DNA of 7,907 nt from JBDKTH01 sp964558295 (lineage in GTDB: Bacteria; Planctomycetota; Planctomycetia; Pirellulales; Thermoguttaceae): contig CAZLDQ010000240.1 in the NCBI GenBank assembly GCA_964558295.1, forward strand, positions 1 to 7,907. Direction: 5' to 3'. Shown one piece after another: positions 1 to 6,400 of this stretch. Position numbers and translations under genes: made by a program. How positions within the stretch are numbered: the first letter of the stretch is position 1; each line of letters begins with the position of its first letter. The notes beneath the pieces are model-generated. The model made no database searches. It was not told where the DNA came from and saw nothing but the letters and a program-made list of their open reading frames with translations.

Positions 1-2
1 AT

Positions 3-566
3 GGCGGAGGCTACGGAGGGGGGGCCAATTATGGCGGCGCGGAAGGCATGGGCGGAATGGGGATGGGGTCCGGCCCGGAGATGGGCGGCGGCATGCAGGC
101 TCGCGGTGATGAGGCATTTCTCCCCGGCCGACTCGATTTGCCGGTGGAAATCCATGGAATCATCTACATCTTCAATCCTCCGGACATTGCCAAGTTAGGT
201 ACGGGCGTCGCCGATAGCCAGTCGGCCGAGGCGGCCGTCCCCTCGGCCGTGCCGGTGGCCATGCCAGGCGCGGCACCTGCGGCTGCTCCGGCGGCCACTC
301 CCGCAGTCCCGGGCGGAGCCGCCCCGAGTGGAACACCTGCCACGGCCCCAGCAGCCGTGCCGGCCGGCGCTCCGGGAGCGGCCCCGGCGCCAGGTGCTCC
401 GGGCGCGGCGGCTGCCCCAGCACGCCCCGCTGCTTCGGGAACAGCTCCGGCGGCCCCGGCTCCCGGTACACCAGCCACTCCGGCGCCAGGTGCTCCGGCG
501 CCGGTTTCAGGAGCCGCGCCAGCCGGTGCGCCGGGAACTGTGCCGGCGGGAACCCCTGGTCCGTAG
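3..566 (+). CDS. C-terminal fragment of an uncharacterised Gly/Met- and Ala/Pro-rich protein, possibly a pilus/secretion inner-membrane component (5' end outside window)
   Basis: The frame is open from the window edge to TAG at 564-566, giving 187 residues with no start codon inside the window that looks real. The fragment starts with a Gly/Met-rich linker (residues 1-33, e.g. GMGGMGMGSGPEMGGGM). A short ordered block follows (about residues 34-66) with the hydrophobic strand-like stretch LPVEIHGIIYIFNPPD. The last 120 residues are almost only Ala, Pro, Gly, Thr and Val and are surely disordered. The ordered block resembles C-terminal segments I associate with planctomycete proteins near pilus/secretin genes, but I cannot name a family, so a PilN/PilO-like or GspL/M-like role is only inferred from context. 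The next gene starts 93 nt downstream on the same strand with no terminator between, so the two are probably one operon. The Gly/Met linker matches the style of those in the next protein. Confidence that it is coding is high; confidence in function is low. Confidence 0.75.
   Translation, partial: GGGYGGGANYGGAEGMGGMGMGSGPEMGGGMQARGDEAFLPGRLDLPVEIHGIIYIFNPPDIAKLGTGVADSQSAEAAVPSAVPVAMPGAAPAAAPAATPAVPGGAAPSGTPATAPAAVPAGAPGAAPAPGAPGAAAAPARPAASGTAPAAPAPGTPATPAPGAPAPVSGAAPAGAPGTVPAGTPGP
384..498 (+). repeat. 19-bp direct repeat inside the Ala/Pro-rich tail
   Basis: The 19-mer CCGGCGCCAGGTGCTCCGG occurs exactly at 384-402 and again at 480-498. The copies are 96 bp apart, which is 32 codons, so the repeat is in frame and both copies encode PAPGAP-type sequence. 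This suggests that the disordered tail grew by in-frame duplication. Confidence 0.7.
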
Positions 567-645
567 CGCAAGAGAAGAAAGCCCATCCGCCCTGGCCAGC
601 GTGCCCGATGCTCCAGGGACGATTCCGTGCGGAACGAGAAGGAGC

Positions 646-651
646 AAGGAG
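646..651 (+). promoter_or_regulatory. Ribosome binding site deciding the ATG 660 start
   Basis: AAGGAG lies 8 nt before ATG at 660, an ideal Shine-Dalgarno spacing. An in-frame GTG at 627 would add 11 polar residues (RNEKEQGAKP after the start) and would place this site inside the gene. The ATG at 660 is therefore preferred. Confidence 0.8.
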
Positions 652-659
652 CCAAACCG

Positions 660-2747
660 ATGAAACTCAAAGTGAAATTCGACTCCCAGTCGATCCAAGA
701 GTTCTTCATCCACCACACGGAGAAGATCGTCTTTGGGGGGATGTTCCTGGTGATGGTGTTGTTGGTCTATTCGGCCATGGGCCGGGAGCAACTGAGTTTC
801 CAGCCCGACCAGTTGGCCAAATGGGCCGAAGAGGCCGAACGGCACATTCAGAGTACTCCTCCCGGTTCCACGCGAAAGCCTACGGACTATTTGGCGATTG
901 GCAACAAGATCAAAATGCCGATCGAAGAGCAACACTATCAGCATGCGGCGATATGGGATCAACCGTTGTTTGAGCGGAAAGAACTGCGTCCCGGTCCTCC
1001 GCTGCTGCCGATCGAAGAGTTGCGGGTCGCCGCCGGGCATGGGGGCATTCCGAAGAATGGCAGCGGGGGCGGGGGCATGATGATGGAACCGGGCATGTCG
1101 GAGATGGGCAGCGGGATGCCGGGGATGTCGACGGGGCCCAGCGGTCCGACGGGCGAAGGGCTGCGGTGGGTTGTGCTCACTGGGCTGGTGCCCGACGCCA
1201 AGCAGCGGGAAGAGGCGCTCGCGGCGTTCCAAGGGACAGAATTGCCGTCGCCCAGTTGGGATCGCCGTCAGGATATTCCTGAGGTGATCTACTACAAGGT
1301 GGAGCGGGCGGAGGTGCTCGGCGAGGGGGACAACCAGCGGCAACTTGCCTGGACGCCGCTCCATCTGCGCAATGCGATGATTCAGGCCCAGCAGTTTCGT
1401 AGCAATGTGCAGGAAGTCGTCGATCAGCGTTTCCTCCGCAATCCTCCTACGGCTTACTTGGCTTTCCCGTTGCCGCCGGTAGTGAATCACACGTGGGGGG
1501 ACGAGGTGGCGCATCCGCCGCTGATTCCGTTGGGACGGATGAATCCATATGGGATGATGGCGGGAGAACCGGGGATGGCGGAAGGCCCAGGGATGGTGGG
1601 AGGCCCAGGGACGCCAGGTGGGGCGGGGAAGCCAACTGCGAAACCGAAGCCCAAACCGGACGTGCCTGCCGCGAAACCGGCCGCGGAACTGCCGGATGCT
1701 CCGATGTTGGCGCCCGGGGGGCAGGGCTTTGGGCCGGGCATGATGAACCCAGGCATGGGGGGCATGGAACCGGGGACGCCGATGCCGATGATGGGTATTG
1801 GAAGCGAAGGGGTGGCCCCGATGATGGGGAACGTCTCGGGCGGTCCCTATCCGCTAGGCAGTCCGGAATCGTCAAGCGGCATGATGGCCGAAACGCGCGT
1901 CCGCCTATTCCGCTTCTTTGATTTTACGGTGGAGCCAGGCAAGCGCTACAAGTACCGCGTCAAACTGATGTTCACCAATCCCAACTTCGGCCTTCCGATT
2001 CGCATCCTGAAGAACCCCGAGATGGCGACGTTGAAGTTCCTGGAAGCCGAGGAGTGGAGCGAAACGCGGGAGGTCGTCACTGTGCCGCGTGATTCGCGGG
2101 TCTTGGCTGGTCCGGTCAAGCCGTCGGCCTGGTCGACGGTCGAACCGAAGGGAACGATCGGCATTGCTTTCTTCGACATGAAGTCGGGGGCCCAACAATT
2201 CGAAGAATTCAAGGATGTCATGCGTGGGCAGTTGCTCAACTACACGGGCCGTCCGCTTCAGGGCACCGAGCCTCCGACTTCGGCGATGATGTCGGAGATG
2301 GATCCGATGATGATGGGGGCTTCGCCGGAAATGCCCCCGGACCTGATGTATTCCGGCGAAAAACCTGCCAAGAAACCCAAGCGCACTAAGCCGGCTCCGA
2401 CGGAGGACAAGGGCGAAAAAGTCGATTACTTCACCGAGACGATTCTGCTGGATATGTGCGGCGGGGCCAAGTTGCCAGGGAAGGATCGCGAATCGACCGA
2501 GCCGGGTCGCTATCTGCTCCTTGATCCCGAGGGGAATCTGGTGGTCTTCAATGAACTCGATTTCGAAACCGAGTATAAGGCGCTGGCCGAGGCAAAAGCT
2601 AAACCGAAACCGAAGATGGGGTACGGTTCGGAGATGCCCATGGGGATGGAGGGGTCTCCTCCAGAGATGATGCCGGGCGGGATCTACGACGCCATGCCGA
2701 GCGAAGGCGGCGGCCGACGCAAGCCGACTCGGCGTGGGGGCCCGTAG
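660..2747 (+). CDS. Uncharacterised single-pass inner-membrane protein with Met/Gly/Pro-rich linkers, probable pilus/secretion accessory protein
   Basis: This is a 695-residue protein that I cannot place in a named family. A basic, amphipathic cytoplasmic start (MKLKVKFDSQSIQEFFIHH) is followed by one membrane helix at about 23-40, so the rest should be periplasmic. Ordered blocks lie at about 41-125, 165-292, 411-536 (contains FRFFDFTVEPGKRYKYRVKL, a likely beta-sandwich edge followed by FTNPN) and 586-645 (contains FTETILLDMCGGAKLPG and RYLLLDPEGNLVVFNELDF). Between them are linkers at about 126-164, 293-410 and 537-585 plus a tail at 646-695. By eye about 39 of roughly 50 methionines lie in these linkers. 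The second and third linkers also carry Lys/Pro stretches, and the tail ends in RRKPTRRGGP. Position between the fragment upstream and a secretin downstream suggests an inner-membrane/periplasmic part of that machine, comparable in topology (not demonstrably in sequence) to GspC or PilP/PilO. The operon ends in the hairpin at 2785. Confidence 0.85.
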   Translation: MKLKVKFDSQSIQEFFIHHTEKIVFGGMFLVMVLLVYSAMGREQLSFQPDQLAKWAEEAERHIQSTPPGSTRKPTDYLAIGNKIKMPIEEQHYQHAAIWDQPLFERKELRPGPPLLPIEELRVAAGHGGIPKNGSGGGGMMMEPGMSEMGSGMPGMSTGPSGPTGEGLRWVVLTGLVPDAKQREEALAAFQGTELPSPSWDRRQDIPEVIYYKVERAEVLGEGDNQRQLAWTPLHLRNAMIQAQQFRSNVQEVVDQRFLRNPPTAYLAFPLPPVVNHTWGDEVAHPPLIPLGRMNPYGMMAGEPGMAEGPGMVGGPGTPGGAGKPTAKPKPKPDVPAAKPAAELPDAPMLAPGGQGFGPGMMNPGMGGMEPGTPMPMMGIGSEGVAPMMGNVSGGPYPLGSPESSSGMMAETRVRLFRFFDFTVEPGKRYKYRVKLMFTNPNFGLPIRILKNPEMATLKFLEAEEWSETREVVTVPRDSRVLAGPVKPSAWSTVEPKGTIGIAFFDMKSGAQQFEEFKDVMRGQLLNYTGRPLQGTEPPTSAMMSEMDPMMMGASPEMPPDLMYSGEKPAKKPKRTKPAPTEDKGEKVDYFTETILLDMCGGAKLPGKDRESTEPGRYLLLDPEGNLVVFNELDFETEYKALAEAKAKPKPKMGYGSEMPMGMEGSPPEMMPGGIYDAMPSEGGGRRKPTRRGGP

Positions 2748-2784
2748 GGTTTCGTCGCAGAGTCTTCAGCCGTGTGAGGATACG

Positions 2785-2876
2785 CTCACCGCAGCTGACG
2801 CCGAGGAAGAGCCGAAGAGAGACATTGGTCTTCTGGCTTCGCTTCTCCTGGGCGTCGGCTGCGGTGAGTTCTTTTT
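2785..2876 (+). terminator. Long imperfect hairpin followed by T-rich tract (operon terminator)
   Basis: The arm at 2785-2817 (starts CTCACCGCAGCTGACGCC) pairs with 2837-2868 (ends GGCGTCGGCTGCGGTGAG). The outer 23 bp have one G-U pair and one mismatch; the inner part has small bulges. The 3' arm is followed at once by TTCTTTTT (2869-2876). It lies 37 nt after the stop at 2747, so it fits a rho-independent terminator for the two upstream genes. The unusually long stem would also fit a palindromic repeat element reused as a terminator. Confidence 0.75.
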
Positions 2877-2900
2877 GTGCTCCTGCTCTTCGCGTTAGTG

Positions 2901-3026
2901 ATCGAAGGGTTCAGGGGGCATCCCCAAATGTCTCGTGGAGACTCTGACTGCTGTCCTGTAGTTGAAAATTCACCCAGATGAACCCCCGTCCCCAGCCCTT
3001 AGCCCCCAGCGTCTGAACCCTTCGAT
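2901..3026. repeat. 126-bp element with perfect 14-bp terminal inverted repeats (MITE-like or structured RNA)
   Basis: ATCGAAGGGTTCAG at 2901-2914 is the exact reverse complement of CTGAACCCTTCGAT at 3013-3026. Pairing can continue inward with a bulge (GGGGGC 2914-2919 with GCCCCC 3002-3007). A second possible partner for GGGTTCA is TGAACCC at 2979-2985. Inside lies a small hairpin, GTCTC-GTG-GAGAC, at 2930-2942. The flanks share only TG (2899-2900 and 3027-3028), a very weak target-site-duplication candidate. Size and ends fit a miniature inverted-repeat element, but without other copies this is not proven. Confidence 0.45.
2983..3007 (-). other. G-quadruplex motif on the minus strand
   Basis: Four C runs on + (2983-2987, 2990-2993, 2996-2998, 3003-3007) are separated by loops of 2, 2 and 4 nt. 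The minus strand therefore reads G5-CTAA-G3-CT-G4-AC-G5, which meets the usual quadruplex rule (runs of three or more G, loops of 1-7). It sits at the right end of the inverted-repeat element. Whether it forms or matters is unknown. Confidence 0.55.
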
Positions 3027-3197
3027 TGCGGCCATGTTGTGAGGGGAGGACTTGGCGATATTCCTCCGAAGGAGTCGCATACCACGTTGTCCCCACGCTC
3101 GTCTGCGGTCATCCCCCTCATCGTTATCGGTTTTTTCGGCGTTTTGTTAGCACAGCGGTCAGAGAGGGGAGAAACCTCCCAAAAGAGGCCCAAATCT

Positions 3198-3229
3198 GGT
3201 GGAACTGCCCTTGACCGGTTTTTTCCACC
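3198..3229 (+). promoter_or_regulatory. 7-bp inverted repeat spanning the putative -35 box (possible operator)
   Basis: GGTGGAA at 3198-3204 is exactly complementary to TTCCACC at 3223-3229, with 18 nt between that include TTGACC. An inverted repeat around a -35 box could be a repressor or activator site, but 7 bp can occur by chance and no regulator gene is in view. Confidence 0.25.
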
Positions 3230-3239
3230 CGGGTATTTA
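3211..3239 (+). promoter_or_regulatory. Putative sigma-70-type promoter of the secretin gene
   Basis: TTGACC at 3211-3216 matches the -35 consensus at 5 of 6 positions. After a 17-bp spacer comes TATTTA (3234-3239), a weak -10 (3 of 6). Transcription would start near 3246, giving a leader of about 215 nt before the GTG at 3462. It lies after the upstream terminator, as expected for a separately transcribed gene. Promoter consensus in planctomycetes is poorly known, so this is tentative. Confidence 0.35.
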
Positions 3240-3450
3240 TCCCGCTCTCTTCTAGCAAGTCCTGAATTGTCAGATCGAAGAGCTATTTGCAGCCGGCGTT
3301 CCGTGCGCGGGAAACCGCCAATGCGGCGCGGTCGTGGGCGACACCGGAGTGTGTAAGCGCGTCGGAGTCGTTGGAGCGACTGTGTTCGTCAAATGCGGAG
3401 ACCACCGAGTTGGAGCCTGTCCAAACTGCATAGGAATTCTGCGAGTCTCG

Positions 3451-3457
3451 AAAGGAG
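3451..3457 (+). promoter_or_regulatory. Ribosome binding site for the secretin (GTG 3462 or TTG 3465 start)
   Basis: AAAGGAG ends 4 nt before GTG 3462 and 7 nt before the adjacent in-frame TTG 3465. Both starts lead straight into a typical signal peptide. The in-frame ATG at 3393 has only a GGAG 16 nt upstream and would put 23 polar residues before the signal peptide, so it is disfavoured. Confidence 0.7.
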
Positions 3458-3461
3458 AACC

Positions 3462-6400
3462 GTGTTGAAACCGACCGCAAGAATCCTCCCTGGCCTGATC
3501 GTAGTGGCACTGGGGACTCCAGTGCTGCTTGTCGCGGCCGAGTGCTGGGCGCAAGCCAATGCCCCCGGCTTCGGTTCGTCCACGCAAACCCAGTCGCCCG
3601 ATGCGGCGCGCCGCCAGTGTGACGAGCTTCTTCAGCGGGCTCGGCAGGCCTTGGCGGAGAACGACCTGGATGCCGCCAGCCGGCTGGTTTCGCAGGCCGA
3701 GTCGCTGGGGGTCGATTACGGCTCGCTCTACTTGGGCGACACGCCCAAGAAGGTTCGCCGCGACTTGGAGCGTCGGATGCAAGTCAGCGGAGGGCCGACT
3801 CGTCCCAGTCCGATGTTCTCGCCGTTGACGGCGGGCAAGGCGCCGGCTCCCACTCGCGATCCCTTTGCGGGGCGCGGGGTGGATCCGGCGACTGCCGTGT
3901 TGCCCGATGCGAAGAGCGTGGCCAAGTCGCACATCCTCAAAGCTCGAAAAGAGCTCGATCAGGGGAACTTGCCAGGCGCAATCCACTGGTACAACCAAGC
4001 GATCAGCCAGCCGGCGGCATTCGGGCCGACGGAAGACTCGCCGGAACGGCTGGCGGCGGACATTCGCAGCCGCGGTGGGCAATTGCCGCCGTCCCCTCAG
4101 GCGGCGACCACTGTTCGCGTTACGCCGCTTCCGCCGGTTGACCAGGTGACTCCGATGGGATCGCCGGCGGCTGTCGGCGAAATGCCGGCCGCTGGTCGCC
4201 CCGTTCCGTTGCCGCCGACGCAGTCGGGCTATGCGGCCTCGCAGCCGCCCGCGGGGGCGGCTCATCCGAATCGGATGCAAAGCGACAGGTTGCTGTTGGA
4301 GGCACGTCGGGCCCTGGCGCTCGGCGACGCCCGGACGGCGGCCGCCAAGCTTGATCAGGCCCGGGCGTTGGGCGTTCCATACGGTCCTGGGGAGGACAGC
4401 CCGGATCGTGTCGACGCGGCCGTCAAGGCCTACACGGATCTTGTCAGTCAGCGTGCCTCGCGAGGTTCGACGGAATCCTACCGGCATCAGTACGCACGGT
4501 TGTTGATCGATCAGGCCCAGTCGTTGCTTCGCTGGCGTGATTACGATGAGGCCGAGCGGCTGGCGGTTACGGCGTCGCAACAATATGCGAATTTTGCTCC
4601 GTCGGAAGTCAGTCCTCAGATTCTTCTGAATCGGATTCATGCTGAGCGGCAGCAGATGCAAGGCTCTGCCGGGGTTGCCAGTGGCGGACGGCAGGAGAGT
4701 GGCGGTGCGGCCCCCTCGCTAGCCGCCAAGCAGCGGGCGACGCATTTGGTTCGTGAGGCTCGCAATGCGATGCGGGCCGGCGATCTCCGCGTGGCGGAAG
4801 ATCTTGCCCGGCAAGCCGAACAAATGCAGATTCCGGACGCCTACTTCGCGGCGGGCGAGGATCGGCCAAGTCTGGTCTTGGCCGACATCCAGCGTGCGCG
4901 GGTCAGTGGACCGTCGGGAGTGGTTCAGGCCAGCGGGCAATATGTGACCCAGGCCGGTGGGCAGGGGAGCTATGATCGGCGGGCCTCGCAGGCGATCTAT
5001 GATCCGAATCTTGATCCGACACGCAATATGCTCGCCGGCAACCAGGAACCGACGCTGGCTCCGCAGCGGCCTGCGGCTCCTGCTCCGGCGACTCTTGCGC
5101 CGTCGCCGGCCGCTCCGGCAGCGGCGAGCATGGGGATGCAGTTGTTCCGTCAAGGGGAAGAGGCGTTGCGAGCGCACCGAAGCGATGTAGCGATGCAGTA
5201 TTTCCGGCAGGCGGCCGCGCGTTCCAATGAACTCGATCCGGTCACGCAGCAGCGGCTTCAGGAGTTGCTGCAGATGCTTTCGGCTCCGCAAGGCCAAGCG
5301 CAGGGGCCGACCGCGCCGTCGATGCTCGACGAAGCGGCTGCGAAGCAGCAAGTGCTGGCGCGACAGGTCAATGCGGATATTCTGCATTTGGAGACCAACG
5401 CCGAGAAGATGCGTGAAGCCGATCCGAAGGGGGCGATGGCGCTTCTGGAGCAGGCTCGCGAGAGGGTGGTCAACGCTAGTTTGGAACCGCCGGCACGGGA
5501 GCAGATTCTCCGCCGGGTGGATCGGAAGATCAATGATCTGAAGGAGTATATCGAGCAGAACCATGCTCGGATTGATCTGGACCAGCGGAACCGTGAGGTC
5601 CGCGCGCAAATTGACCGCGAACGCGAGATGAACCTGAACACGCAGGACAAGCTCGCCCGAATGGTCGAGGAGTATAACCAACTGATGAAAGAGCAGCGGT
5701 TTGCCGAGGCCGAGGTCGTGGCCAAACGGGCCGTGGAGCTCGATCCGAAGAATCCGCTGGCGCAGCAGTTGGTGATCAATGCCAAATTGATTCGCAGTTA
5801 CAACAACTCCATGCAGGTTCGGCTCGACAAGGAACAGGGCGTGGTCGATGCATTGACCAGTGTCGATCGCGCCTCCGTGCCGTTCAACGACATGGAGCCT
5901 TACGTCTTCCCGGATGCCAAAGGCTGGGATGAGTTGACGCGAAAACGCGGCAAGTGGCTAAGTGAAAACCGTCGCAAGCGTTCCGAACGCGAGGTGGAGA
6001 TCGACCGGAAGCTCCGTACTCCGGTGATGCTTCAATTCGACAACGCACCGTTGAGCCAGGTTTTGGAGTATCTGGCGAAGCTGGCCGAGGTGAATCTCCA
6101 CCTTGACCCGCAGGGGTTGGCCGAAGAGGGCGTGACCAGCGAAACGCCGGTGACGATCAACCTCAGCCAGGAAATCTCGCTCCAAAGTGCGTTGAACCTG
6201 ATCCTCCAACCGTTGCACCTGAGTTATGTGGTTAAGGACGAAGTCCTCAAAATCACAAGTGAGCACATGCGCAACGGCGAGGTGTTCACCCAGACGTACT
6301 ACGTGGCCGACCTGGTTGTGCCGATTCCGAACTTCGTGCCGAGCTCGAATATGGGGTTGGCCGGGGCTTATCACGACGGGTTGACCAGTGCGTACAACAC

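Larger units (their letters stand above)
2748..3461. other. 714-bp intergenic region with structured elements
   Basis: I see no convincing gene here. Short open frames on both strands (the longest about 105 codons from ATG 3039 on +) lack a good ribosome binding site, have no recognisable composition or motif, and overlap each other. The stretch contains a long hairpin terminator, a 126-bp element with inverted ends, a C-rich/G-quadruplex tract, a promoter-like site and a leader for the secretin gene; each is listed separately. Apart from those, small hairpins occur at 3064-3074 (CTCC-GAA-GGAG) and 3366-3381 (AGTCG-6 nt-CGACT). A structured leader RNA cannot be excluded, but I recognise no riboswitch class. 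Confidence 0.6.

Noticed and set aside
590..618. Hairpin CCCTGG-17 nt-CCAGGG between the first two genes as a terminator
   Set aside because: The stem is only 6 bp, the loop is long and no T tract follows.
627..659. GTG start at 627 for the membrane-anchored protein
   Set aside because: The ATG at 660 has AAGGAG at 8-nt spacing and begins at the expected N-terminal helix; the extra residues are low-complexity and contain the ribosome binding site.
164..1514. Minus-strand open frames of 184 (164-718) and 335 codons (507-1514)
   Set aside because: The first only mirrors the Ala/Pro/Gly-coding repeat in antisense; the second is opposite the membrane-anchored protein. Both cross real gene boundaries on the + strand.
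2911..3356. Small open frames in the intergenic region on both strands (60-105 codons)
   Set aside because: They overlap one another and the structured elements, lack a spaced ribosome binding site, and show no signal peptide, domain or protein-like pattern.
3393..3461. Upstream ATG start for the secretin at 3393
   Set aside because: It would add 23 polar residues before the signal peptide and has no properly spaced Shine-Dalgarno site, whereas AAAGGAG sits right before GTG 3462/TTG 3465.
3246..3461. Riboswitch such as cyclic-di-GMP type I in the secretin leader
   Set aside because: Only short isolated hairpins are seen and none of the conserved core bases of a class I recognise.
3489..3546. 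Possible lipobox around Cys 28 of the secretin
   Set aside because: The residue before Cys is Glu (VAAEC), which does not fit the lipobox; cleavage after AQA at residue 32 by signal peptidase I is more likely.
3270..5681. Minus-strand open frames of 463 codons (3270-4661) and 320 codons (4719-5681)
   Set aside because: Both are antisense to the repeat region of the secretin, are very rich in Arg, and have no domain. They are shadows of codon bias.
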